Positions 8,329 through 16,594 of a stretch of 64,000 bases of DNA are shown piece after piece. The DNA lies in assembly GCA_017999435.1 (NCBI GenBank), contig JAGNLV010000004.1, positions 186,001 to 250,000 of the forward strand, in the 5' to 3' direction. The position numbers were made by a program, and so were the translations under genes. The stretch's first letter is position 1. The number at the start of each line of letters is the position of its first letter. The DNA is from Candidatus Zixiibacteriota bacterium. Lineage in GTDB: Bacteria; Zixibacteria; MSB-5A5; GN15; FEB-12. The notes below the pieces were generated by a model that was given only the letters and a program-made list of their open reading frames with translations, had not been told where the DNA came from and made no database searches.

Positions 8329-11160
8329 CTACGGTTTCTTGATCAGGCCCTTGAGCTTGTCGGCGGCGCCCTCGACCGCGCTCTTGCCCGCCTGTTCGGT
8401 GATCGATTTCAAGTTAATATCAACCTTCGGGTCGTCCAGAGAACCGCCGATGGTGACCGGCAGCTTCACCTGTTTCACAGCGGAACTGCCGCCCAGGAAA
8501 CTCGAGACCTCGCCGAGCACGCCTTGGGAGAGGAATTTCTGCGTGAGTTCGGGACTGAGCAGCAGCGTCCCGGTGTAGTTGACCTCGCCGGCGAACGAAT
8601 AGAATCCGTTCAGTTCGAGATCGCCCATGTCGCCGAGGGCGGCGGAGAGCTTATCGAAGCGGACGCGGCCGCTGTCGACGGCGATGTCGGTCCGGGCATT
8701 GCGGAGGTTGAAGGTGCGGCCAAGCTGTTCGCCGACGAGACTCCCGACGGTCTGCAGCGCGGTGAGAACGGCGCCCGAGGTTTCCAGCCGCCCCTCGCGC
8801 ATGCGCGCCGCGCTGTTCATGTTCAGCGAGTACATGATGGCGTCGGCATCCCACCCGGAGGCCTGAAAGCTGCCGTCGAGGTTGAACTTGCCGTACACGA
8901 AATCGCCGAACCTGGTGAAGCGGCGGGCGAAATCATTAGCCTCGATGTCGGTGGCGTTGAACCGGCCGTCGTAGGCCGGGGCGAGCCAGTTGTTGAGGTC
9001 GATGGAGGTCTCCCCCGTCACCGTGCCGGTGTAGACGCGGCCGACGACATTGGTGACGCGGACCACCCGATCTTTGATCGTGACGTCGCCGGTGAGATCG
9101 GAGAACGGCACGTTCCAGTAGATGACGGTATCGAAGCGCGCGACCCCCCGGCCGTCGATGTCGGGGAGAATGAAGGGGACGAGGGTATCGCCGGCGGCCG
9201 GACCGCCGTCGGCGGCGTCGCCGGAGGGGAGGGTGTCGGGAAAGAGGCTGTCGACATTGAAGCGGTGCGAGGTCATGGCGAACTGGAGGAAGGGTTTGGC
9301 CGCCCGCGTTCGATCCACCGACTTCAGCGGCAGCAGATACGGGAAGGGATCGATCAGCGATCCGGTGAGACTCAGGTCGGAAGTGGTGAACCTGATGTTG
9401 AGTTCGTCGATCCTGATCGTATCGGGAATGATCGTCATCCTCGTGTCGAAGTGTTCGATCGGTTCGGCCAGGGCGGTATCGCGGTAGGCCCCCTCGCCCA
9501 CGGCCAGCGTCCCCCGCACGCGCAGGCCGGAGGGTTCGAGGATGTCACCGGCCAACTGGAGGCTGGTCTGGAGCTTGCCCGCAATCTCGGGTTTTCCCTG
9601 TTTCGGCAGGAAGGGGTTAAGCATGGCGAGATTCACCTGCGCCTCGAGCGTGCCGTCGACCGCCGGCCCGGTTTTCACCGGGTGAAGGGAATCGGCCATG
9701 AGGTAAGGGAGAAGATCGTTGACCCGCCCTTTGAACGAGAGATTGCCCGAGGGCATGCGCGCATCGAGGGCGTTGACGCGGACCACGCTTTTGTCAAAGT
9801 ACACGTCGAGCGAAAACGATTCAACCGGCTCGGGGAGCATGGCGGCGGCGTAGCGACCGTTGGCCACCCGGACATTTCCCGATACCTCCAGCTCCTCCAC
9901 CTGACGGACCGGCCCGGACGCCTTGACCGAAAACGACGCGTCGCCGACCAGCTCGGGGCGATTCGCAGCCGGGAGAAACGGCCGGAGCAGGCCGAGGTTG
10001 ATTTCCCCGGTCAGTTCGGCGTTCACGACGGGGGCGGCGAAGTTTTCGACGTAGACATACCCCTTGAGCGGCTTTCCGGCGAACGATGCGTCGCTGATGT
10101 TGAGGCGGGCGTTGTCGCGCTTGAAGTCGACGGTGGCGGACGGGACACGCAGTTGGCCGGGCACCTGCCGGTATTCGAGGAGCATGTCGCTGATGCGGGC
10201 GGAACCGGAGTAATCGAGCGTGTCCGGGGCCCCTACGTCGTAGCGGACATCCGCCTCGAGCGCGAAGTCCCCTTCGATGGTGTAATCCTGGAGCATGGCC
10301 AACTGCGGGGCCGGCAAAAGCGAGAACAGATCGCGCACGGCGATTTGGTCGGAGGCGATGTGCCCGCGCGCGACAGGGGCCGCTCCCCCGTGGCTGAGTT
10401 CGCCGGAGAGCGCGAAATTCAGTTGATTGATGCGGACGCGGGAATCGTCGAGGAGAAGTTTCTTCGCCCCGAGATCATACTCCGCCCGGTAGCGCAAACC
10501 GAGCGCGAACGGCGGGACGGTGCCTTCGAGGACGGCGACCAGTTGCGGAATTTCCAGGTTCCCCTCGGAGCGGAAGACGTTGGCCCGGGGGTTGGCCAGT
10601 GCTGTGGACAGGGTGAAGTCGTTCAGGGCGACGCTCACGCCCGTGCTGTCGTCGATGTAGGTGAGCCGCCCGCGGTTGACGGCGAGCCGGTCAAAACTGA
10701 CGGCGACGGCGGCCGCGCGGGTTTCCTCCGGCAGCGCCTGCACCGCCCGTGCCGTGTCGGTGACCGGGAAGGCGTAGTTGGCGGCGCCGCTGCCGGTCTT
10801 GTGCAGCACGATCACCGGCCGGTCGATGACCAGTCTGGCCAGGCGGTACTCGCCGGAGAGAAGCGGGAGCAGTTTGAGTTTCACGTCGATCTGCTCGGCC
10901 GTCAACATCGTATCGGCGGTCGGCCAGTCGGGCGGGTTGGCGACCGCCACCCCCCGGAGAACGACGCCGAGGCCGCCCCAGAACGATACATCGACCGCGG
11001 CCACGGAGATGGGCCGGCCGAGCGCCTGCGAACCGCGCTCGACAATGAGGGCTTTGGCTTTCTCTTTGGGGAAGAACACCATCACGCCGACGATGGCGAC
11101 GATGAGGAGCGCGGCGATGGCGCCGACGATCCACGCGACTATCTTCAACAGCTTCTTCAT
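8329..11160 (-). CDS. AsmA-family inner-membrane/periplasmic protein
   Basis: A 943-residue protein anchored by one N-terminal membrane helix (residues about 4-29, MKKLLKIVAWIVGAIAALLIV) with the remainder periplasmic. The N-terminal block (FPKEKAKALIVERGSQALGRPISVAAVDVSFWGGLGVVLRGVAVAN) is typical of AsmA. Repeated short beta-strand segments alternate with SLTGSLID/LSFKGRVND-like motifs, and the C-terminus matches the AsmA-like C-terminal region. AsmA and TamB proteins are known or proposed lipid-transport bridges between membranes. The start at 11160 places the Met directly before the hydrophobic helix, with AAGG upstream; a longer open frame to 11232 is not supported. Confidence 0.86.
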   Translation of the reverse strand: MKKLLKIVAWIVGAIAALLIVAIVGVMVFFPKEKAKALIVERGSQALGRPISVAAVDVSFWGGLGVVLRGVAVANPPDWPTADTMLTAEQIDVKLKLLPLLSGEYRLARLVIDRPVIVLHKTGSGAANYAFPVTDTARAVQALPEETRAAAVAVSFDRLAVNRGRLTYIDDSTGVSVALNDFTLSTALANPRANVFRSEGNLEIPQLVAVLEGTVPPFALGLRYRAEYDLGAKKLLLDDSRVRINQLNFALSGELSHGGAAPVARGHIASDQIAVRDLFSLLPAPQLAMLQDYTIEGDFALEADVRYDVGAPDTLDYSGSARISDMLLEYRQVPGQLRVPSATVDFKRDNARLNISDASFAGKPLKGYVYVENFAAPVVNAELTGEINLGLLRPFLPAANRPELVGDASFSVKASGPVRQVEELEVSGNVRVANGRYAAAMLPEPVESFSLDVYFDKSVVRVNALDARMPSGNLSFKGRVNDLLPYLMADSLHPVKTGPAVDGTLEAQVNLAMLNPFLPKQGKPEIAGKLQTSLQLAGDILEPSGLRVRGTLAVGEGAYRDTALAEPIEHFDTRMTIIPDTIRIDELNIRFTTSDLSLTGSLIDPFPYLLPLKSVDRTRAAKPFLQFAMTSHRFNVDSLFPDTLPSGDAADGGPAAGDTLVPFILPDIDGRGVARFDTVIYWNVPFSDLTGDVTIKDRVVRVTNVVGRVYTGTVTGETSIDLNNWLAPAYDGRFNATDIEANDFARRFTRFGDFVYGKFNLDGSFQASGWDADAIMYSLNMNSAARMREGRLETSGAVLTALQTVGSLVGEQLGRTFNLRNARTDIAVDSGRVRFDKLSAALGDMGDLELNGFYSFAGEVNYTGTLLLSPELTQKFLSQGVLGEVSSFLGGSSAVKQVKLPVTIGGSLDDPKVDINLKSITEQAGKSAVEGAADKLKGLIKKP

Positions 11161-11312
11161 GGTTCGACCTTCTTTTGTTGGCCCTTGCCAGGGCACGGAA
11201 TAATCTCGCCATCCGACCGCGAAAAGCAACAAAAAGCGCGCGCCGAGGCGACCGCGCCGTTCTTTATAGCACGCGGCGGGGGAAGAATGTTCGCGGGGGG
11301 CAATTGGCGGGG

Positions 11313-11336
11313 GGCGCCGGGCAAGCGCCCGGCGCC
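11313..11336 (-). repeat. Perfect 10-bp GC hairpin after the UPF0173 gene
   Basis: 11313-11322 and 11327-11336 form a perfect 10-bp GC stem with a 4-nt loop, 14 bp past the stop codon of the minus-strand hydrolase gene. There is no T-run after it, so it may stabilise the mRNA 3' end or pause polymerase rather than terminate on its own. Confidence 0.45.
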
Positions 11337-11349
11337 GTGGCGAAATCGG

Positions 11350-12027
11350 TCAGAGCGTGTAGCGGCCGCCGGGCGAAAGCAGCTCGACCCGGGCGCCGCG
11401 GACCTTGCCCGCGAATTCCGCGGGATCGGCGGCGATCAGATCCCACGTGCCGTAGTGAATCGGGATGACGACTTTGGGCTGAAGGAACTCGACCGCTTTG
11501 ACCGCATCGGCAATCCCCATCGTGAAGTTGTCGCCGATCGGCAGGAAAGCGAGGTCGATCCGGTTCATCTCGCCGATCAGTCTCATGTCGAGGAACAGGC
11601 CGGTGTCGCCCGGGTGATAGATCGTCTTCCCCCCGATGGTGACGAGGAAACCGACCGGCGGCCCGGTGTACCGGGAGGCGTCCGGACCGTACCCGCCGCC
11701 GTGATGGGCAATCGTCAGTTTCACGCGGCCGAAGGGGAACTCGTGGGAGCCGCCGATGTGCATCGGGTGCACCTTCAGCCCTTCTTTCGCGCAGAGGTTG
11801 GCCAGCTCGAAGCTGGCGATGACGGTGGCGCCGGTCCGCTTCCCGATCGCGACCGCGTCGCCGACATGGTCGCCGTGGCCGTGAGTGAGCAGGATCCACC
11901 CGATGTCGATCGTCTCCGGCTTGGCGGCCCCTTTGGGGTTGTCTTTCAGGAACGGGTCGATGATGAGTTTATGCGGACCTTCCGTGATCGTCACACAGGA
12001 ATGGCCGAGCCATTGGATATGCGGCAT
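11350..12027 (-). CDS. UPF0173 family metal-dependent hydrolase
   Basis: A 225-residue metallo-beta-lactamase-fold hydrolase of the UPF0173 (YtkL-like) family; the physiological substrate is unknown. The metal-binding motif THGHGDHVGDA and further ligands in HHGGGYGPD, HPGDTG and the C-terminal PIHYGTWDLIA are all present. The start at 12027 is chosen because AAGGAGGA sits 5 nt upstream and the protein then begins MPHIQWLGHSC, as family members do. There is no obvious functional link to the neighbouring mnmA. Confidence 0.9.
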   Translation of the reverse strand: MPHIQWLGHSCVTITEGPHKLIIDPFLKDNPKGAAKPETIDIGWILLTHGHGDHVGDAVAIGKRTGATVIASFELANLCAKEGLKVHPMHIGGSHEFPFGRVKLTIAHHGGGYGPDASRYTGPPVGFLVTIGGKTIYHPGDTGLFLDMRLIGEMNRIDLAFLPIGDNFTMGIADAVKAVEFLQPKVVIPIHYGTWDLIAADPAEFAGKVRGARVELLSPGGRYTL

Positions 12028-12124
12028 GAGACTCCTCCTTGGCACCGATTACGGGTACGAACAGCGTTCTCTGCGTAAGTAAGGGCGCGGGCGGCGGGAA
12101 GTCAAGGGGGGCGGGGCGCCGGCG

Positions 12125-13321
12125 TCACGGGCCGGCGATGATGCCGCCGCCGAGCACGATGTCGCCGTCGTAAAGGACCACCGACTGCCCGGGGGTGATG
12201 GCGCGCTGCCGGTCGGTGAATTTCACGTGCACACGGCCGTCAGCCAGACACGTTATCCGGGCGTGGCCGGGCGTATGAAGGTAGCGGATTTTGACGAGGG
12301 CGTCGAAAGACACCCCGGTCGCTGTCGCAGCGCCGGCCGCGGGCGACTCGGCGGCGGCCGGGGCAGGACCGCCAGGGTTCTCACCCGCAGCATACGTTGA
12401 GGTTTGGTCCCGGGCCGGCGGAGGATGGGCCACCCAGTTGACGCGCTCGGCGACGAGTTCATCGCGGAAGAGCGAGCTGTTGGACCCGACCGTCACGCGG
12501 CCGGAGATGGCGTCGATGCGCTGCACGTAGACGGGTTCGGGGAGGGGATGCTCCAGGCCTATCCCCCGCCGCTGGCCGACCGTGAAATCGACCGTACCGG
12601 CGTGGCGGCCCAGCACCCGGCCGTCCTCGTGGACGATCTCCCCCGGCCGGCGCTTGAGCCCATGTTTCTGTTCCCACTCGCGGAGGAAGCGGCGGTAGTC
12701 ATTGTCGGCGACGAAGCAGATTTCGCGCGATTCGGGTTTCGCAGCGGTGCGGAGACCGACGCGTGCGGCGAATGCGCGTACGTCCTTCTTGTACCGGCGG
12801 CCGAGCGGCATGAGGGTCATGGCGAGCGCATCCTGGGACACGCCCCAGAGCACGTAGGACTGGTCACGGGTGGCGTCGACCCCCTTGCGGATGCGCCAGC
12901 GGCCGTTCTCGCCCTGTTCGATGACGGCGTAGTGGCCGGTGGCGATGTAATCGCAGCCGATCTCGCGGGCTTTGTGGAGGAAACCGCTCCACTTGATGTC
13001 GGTGTTGCAGAGGACGCACGGATTCGGGGTTCGGCCGGCGCGGTACTCGGAGACGAAGTTTTCGATGACGGCGGCGCGGAACGGCGCGGACATGTTGAGG
13101 ACGTAAAACGGGGCGCCGATGCGGTCGCACACGAGGCGGCAATCGGTGACGGCGTCGAGCGAGCAGCAGCGGCCGTCGCGGTGCCGGTCGCCGCCCACGT
13201 CGACGTAGTCCCACAGTTTCATGTGGGCGCCGACAACTTCGTACCCCTCTTCTTTGAGGAGAAGGGCGGCGACGGAGGAGTCGACGCCGCCGGACATGGC
13301 GACCAGAACGCGGGGGGGCAT
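12125..13321 (-). CDS. mnmA: tRNA-specific 2-thiouridylase MnmA
   Basis: Adenylates and thiolates U34 of Lys, Glu and Gln tRNAs. The 398-residue protein has the PP-loop SGGVDSS (10-16), the catalytic cysteine pair C102 (NPCVLCN) and C202 (EICFVAD), and the conserved FTVGQRRGIG. An Ala/Pro/Gly-rich low-complexity insertion (about 300-338) interrupts the C-terminal beta-barrel and accounts for the extra length over the usual 360-370 residues. The frame continues normally on both sides, so it is an insertion rather than an error. It lies 42 bp after the cysteine desulfurase gene, its likely sulfur donor. Confidence 0.95.
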   Translation of the reverse strand: MPPRVLVAMSGGVDSSVAALLLKEEGYEVVGAHMKLWDYVDVGGDRHRDGRCCSLDAVTDCRLVCDRIGAPFYVLNMSAPFRAAVIENFVSEYRAGRTPNPCVLCNTDIKWSGFLHKAREIGCDYIATGHYAVIEQGENGRWRIRKGVDATRDQSYVLWGVSQDALAMTLMPLGRRYKKDVRAFAARVGLRTAAKPESREICFVADNDYRRFLREWEQKHGLKRRPGEIVHEDGRVLGRHAGTVDFTVGQRRGIGLEHPLPEPVYVQRIDAISGRVTVGSNSSLFRDELVAERVNWVAHPPPARDQTSTYAAGENPGGPAPAAAESPAAGAATATGVSFDALVKIRYLHTPGHARITCLADGRVHVKFTDRQRAITPGQSVVLYDGDIVLGGGIIAGP

Positions 13322-13363
13322 GGCAATCGTCTTCCTGCGGGCCGGGGACCCGGCGGTCCGGGC

Positions 13364-14539
13364 CTACGATTTCATCCGTTCCTGGTACAGCGGCGAAAGC
13401 GACCGCAGACGCTCGATGATCGGCGGCAGCTTGGCCAGCACGTAGTCGAGCTGCTCCCGGTTGGTGGAGCGGCCGAGGGAGAAGCGAATCGCTCCCTGCG
13501 CGACCACGCGGTCCTTTCCCATGGCGACCAGCACGTGGGACGGTTCGGTGGCGCCGGAGGTGCAGGCCGAACCGGAGGAGCAGGCGACGCCCTCCAGGTC
13601 GAGGGCCAGCAGGATCGACTCCCCTTCGACGCCGGTGAAAGAGATGTTGCAGACCTGGGGAATGCGTCCCATGCGGGTGCCATTGAGGTAGGTGTGCGGG
13701 ATCGTGGTAAGCACCCGGTCGATGAAGAAGTCGGCCAGGTCGCTCAGGCGGATCCAGTCCTCTTCCATGCGGCGGCGGGCGATCTCGAGCGCTTTGGCCA
13801 GCCCAACGGCGCCGGCGACATTTTCGGTCCCGGGGCGGCGCTTCTTCTCGTGCGAGCCGCCGTACATGAGCGGCGTGAGTTTGATGCCGTCGCGGATGAA
13901 CAGCGCGCCCGTCCCCTTGGGGCCGTATATCTTGTGACCCGTCAGCGACAGGAGTTCGAGCCCGAGATCGCGCACGTTGATTTCAATCTTCCCGCACGAC
14001 TGCACGGCGTCGGTGTGAAACCACGCCCCCTTTTCGTGGGCGGCCTGCACGAGCGGTTTGAGGTCCTGGATGGTCCCGGTCTCGTTGTTGGCGTGCATGA
14101 TCGACACAACCGCCGTCTGATCGGTCACGAGGCGGGCCAGCCGCCGGGGCGAGACGAACCCCTCACTGTCGACCGGGGCGGCGTCGGCCGTGAACCCGTG
14201 ACGGTGGACCAGATACTCGCAGGCCTCCATGACGGCGTGGTGCTCGGTCGCGCCGTACACCGCGTGCCGGCGGCGGTCGCGCCGCTGGAAGGCTGCGCCG
14301 AGTACGGCCATGTTGTCGGACTCAGTGCCGCCCGAGGTAAAGTACAACTCGCCGGGGTCGCAACTGATGAAGGCGGCGACCTCCTCACGGGCCCGCTCGA
14401 GCGCCGCTTTGGCTTCGCGGCCGAAGTAGTGCAGGCTGCTCGCGTTGCCGAACGTGTGCGACAGGTACGGCAGCATGGCGTCAACCACTTCCGGGTCCAC
14501 CGGCGTGGTCGCGTTGTGATCGAGGTAAATTTGATCCAT
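13364..14539 (-). CDS. Cysteine desulfurase (IscS/NifS family)
   Basis: PLP enzyme that removes sulfur from cysteine as an enzyme-bound persulfide. The 391-residue protein has the PLP lysine K203 (SLTGHKIYGPKG), the cofactor-binding SGGTESDN and TEHHAV blocks, and the mobile-loop catalytic Cys326 in SSGSACTSG, a class I (IscS/NifS) signature. Placement directly upstream of mnmA suggests the main job is tRNA thiolation. There is no IscU, IscA or Fdx neighbour, so whether it also serves Fe-S assembly cannot be told here. Confidence 0.93.
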   Translation of the reverse strand: MDQIYLDHNATTPVDPEVVDAMLPYLSHTFGNASSLHYFGREAKAALERAREEVAAFISCDPGELYFTSGGTESDNMAVLGAAFQRRDRRRHAVYGATEHHAVMEACEYLVHRHGFTADAAPVDSEGFVSPRRLARLVTDQTAVVSIMHANNETGTIQDLKPLVQAAHEKGAWFHTDAVQSCGKIEINVRDLGLELLSLTGHKIYGPKGTGALFIRDGIKLTPLMYGGSHEKKRRPGTENVAGAVGLAKALEIARRRMEEDWIRLSDLADFFIDRVLTTIPHTYLNGTRMGRIPQVCNISFTGVEGESILLALDLEGVACSSGSACTSGATEPSHVLVAMGKDRVVAQGAIRFSLGRSTNREQLDYVLAKLPPIIERLRSLSPLYQERMKS

Positions 14540-14610
14540 AGTCTCTATTGTGCACCCTTTCTCTTCAGCGAACCACCGACGGCCGGGACGGACCGCGCCG
14601 GTTGCTAGGG

Positions 14611-14637
14611 AAAAACCGGCTCACGCCGTGACCGGTT
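14611..14637 (-). terminator. Intrinsic terminator after the Omp85/TamB operon
   Basis: Minus strand: an AACCGG...CCGGTT stem with inner TCAC/GTGA pairing and a one-base bulge, followed by a run of T then CCC. It lies about 25 bp past the Omp85-family stop and separates that operon from the cysteine desulfurase gene. Confidence 0.65.
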
Positions 14638-14659
14638 CCCGCCGCAACCGGGAGGGCGG

Positions 14660-16594
14660 TCAGAACGCAAACAATATAGTGAAATGCCAGCGATCATCAA
14701 AGGGGATATCATCGGTCTCGATCCGACGGGCGTAGTCCAACCGGATCGGCCCGGCGGGCGAGATGATCTGGACGCCGGTGCCGTAGGAATAGGCCAGCCG
14801 GCTGAAGCTGAATTCGCTGACCCGGGTGAACCCGTTGCCGATGTCGATGAAGACCGTCTGCCAGAGGGGCATGTTCTCCAGCAACTTGTTCAGCAGGGGC
14901 ACGACGGCGAAGACCTGGAGGGTTTTCCAGCGGAATTCCTGGTTGCACACGACGGTAAAATTGGCGCCCGGCAGGCTGTCGGCCAGAGTCGGGGCGAGCG
15001 TGTTTTCGGCGAATCCGCGGATCGTGTTGGCGCCCCCCAGGAAGAAGCGGTCTTTGCTGGGGACCAGTTCGGAATCGCCGAAGGCGTGCGCGTAGCCGGA
15101 GCGGAACCGGGTCGCCGAGATCCAGCCCGGCCAGACCGGGCGGTAGAACGACCACGAGCCCTCGAGGCGGTAGAAGTGCTCGTCGCCGCCCAGAAAGCCG
15201 CCGTAGTATTCGGTGCGGAGGTCGCGCACCGAGCCCTGGCGGGGCACGAAGACATCGAGGCGGCTGTCCCGGCGCAGATTCAGATAGAGGCGGCGACGGA
15301 TGGACAGCCCCTCGACCTCGGCGCGCACGGCCTCTTCGAGTTCAGCCGGGACGCCGCTGATGTCGACCGACTGGTATTCGATGCCGGCGGTGACATCGGT
15401 GAGGCGGCCGACCCGGCGGGTGGTCGAGAGCGATGCGTTCCACTCCTCGACGTCGAAATCCTGCGCCTCGTGGCGGATGCGCGGCTGGTATTCGAGGGTC
15501 ACCGCCAGCGGCATGCGGAATCCCAGCAGCCAGGGTTCGGTGTAGCGGAGGCGGTAGAGGTGGTCGGTGAGGCGGGCGTCGGCCCCGAGCGAGAACTCGA
15601 CGCGGTTGTAGAATTCGAGGCGGCGCGAGCCGAAGAGGTTGCGCTTGCCGGCGCCGGAGGTCACGCTCCAGGTCAGGTCGGCGGCCTCGGACTGCCCGGC
15701 CCCGGTCGTGAACGACAGGTAGTACGGTTTGCGCTCGCGCACCTGAAGGACAAAATCGGGGCGGTAGCGGTCGGACTGCTGCGCCTCCTGCTGCAGTTGC
15801 AGGGTCGAGAAGTAGCCGGATTCGAACAGCCGCCGCTCGGAATCGATGAGGTCCTGGCGCCGGTAGACGTCGCCCGGCTTGAACTTGAGTTCGCGGACGG
15901 CTGTATACTCCGGGTACCGTTTGACGCCGCGCACGGAGACGCCGCCGAATCGCACGAGGGAGTCGGCGGTGATCGCATAAGTGATCGCCGTCGCGCCATC
16001 CGGTCCGCCGGTATCGACCTCCGGGGTGACGGCGGCGTAGGGATACCCGTTGTTGGCGAGGACCGCCTTCATCTCGAAGCCGGTCTCGACCAGGTCGAAG
16101 TAGTTGACCGGAGCGCCTTGCTTGAGGCCGCGGACGGCCCGCTGGAAGCGGGATTCCAAGCGCGGCGGGTACTCCCCCTGAATGCGGACGTCGCCGTAGA
16201 CGCTGCGGCGGCCCTCGTCGATGACCGTGCGCACGCGGACGCCGGCGCCGGTCTCCATCGGCTCGAACGATTCGCTGACGCGCACGCCGAGGAACCCCGA
16301 ACGGAGGTAGAGGTATTTGATTTCGAGGGTGTCGCGGTCGAGCGTTTCGCGCTGGAGACGGCTGCGGCGGTCGCCCTTGAGGGCCGCCCAGAAGGTGCGG
16401 GGCCGGGCGTACATCTGCTCGCGGATGCGGCCATCGGAGTAGTGCGCGTTGCCGTCGATCACGATGTCGCGGATGGGCGGGTTGTCCTTGATGAGGCGGA
16501 GCATGTCGCGGTCGACAGCGGCAGCCGGACCAAAGGCGCCGACGGCGGCCAGCGCGAGCACCACGGGCAAAACCCGGCGGGCGATTCTCACCAT
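14660..16594 (-). CDS. Omp85-family outer-membrane protein (BamA/TamA-like)
   Basis: A 644-residue outer-membrane assembly protein. It has a signal peptide (about 1-26, ending AAA), POTRA-like repeats over about 40-330 (for example DIVIDGNAHYSDGRIREQ and RFGGVSVRGVKRYPEYTAVRELKFKPGDVYRRQDLIDSE in part) and a C-terminal 16-strand-type barrel. The barrel carries the family FFLGGANTIRGF motif and an aromatic last residue (TILFAF). The gene directly follows a TamB homologue with a 7-bp overlap, so a TamA-like partner role is more likely than general BamA. TamA/TamB pairs act in envelope lipid or protein transport. Confidence 0.88.
   Translation of the reverse strand: MVRIARRVLPVVLALAAVGAFGPAAAVDRDMLRLIKDNPPIRDIVIDGNAHYSDGRIREQMYARPRTFWAALKGDRRSRLQRETLDRDTLEIKYLYLRSGFLGVRVSESFEPMETGAGVRVRTVIDEGRRSVYGDVRIQGEYPPRLESRFQRAVRGLKQGAPVNYFDLVETGFEMKAVLANNGYPYAAVTPEVDTGGPDGATAITYAITADSLVRFGGVSVRGVKRYPEYTAVRELKFKPGDVYRRQDLIDSERRLFESGYFSTLQLQQEAQQSDRYRPDFVLQVRERKPYYLSFTTGAGQSEAADLTWSVTSGAGKRNLFGSRRLEFYNRVEFSLGADARLTDHLYRLRYTEPWLLGFRMPLAVTLEYQPRIRHEAQDFDVEEWNASLSTTRRVGRLTDVTAGIEYQSVDISGVPAELEEAVRAEVEGLSIRRRLYLNLRRDSRLDVFVPRQGSVRDLRTEYYGGFLGGDEHFYRLEGSWSFYRPVWPGWISATRFRSGYAHAFGDSELVPSKDRFFLGGANTIRGFAENTLAPTLADSLPGANFTVVCNQEFRWKTLQVFAVVPLLNKLLENMPLWQTVFIDIGNGFTRVSEFSFSRLAYSYGTGVQIISPAGPIRLDYARRIETDDIPFDDRWHFTILFAF

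Noticed and set aside
11313-11336. Perfect GC hairpin as an intrinsic terminator
   Set aside because: No T-run follows on either strand, so it is listed as a hairpin only.
7990-12078. A continuous plus-strand open frame of 1362 codons antisense to the kinase-like, AsmA and UPF0173 genes
   Set aside because: High-GC codon bias on the minus strand leaves few stops in this antisense frame. The translation has no recognisable domain, no ribosome site, and it spans three well-supported genes and their spacers.
12125-13321. Frameshift or misassembly in mnmA around the low-complexity segment
   Set aside because: The reading frame and family motifs continue correctly on both sides, and codon usage is unchanged. 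An in-frame insertion explains it better.
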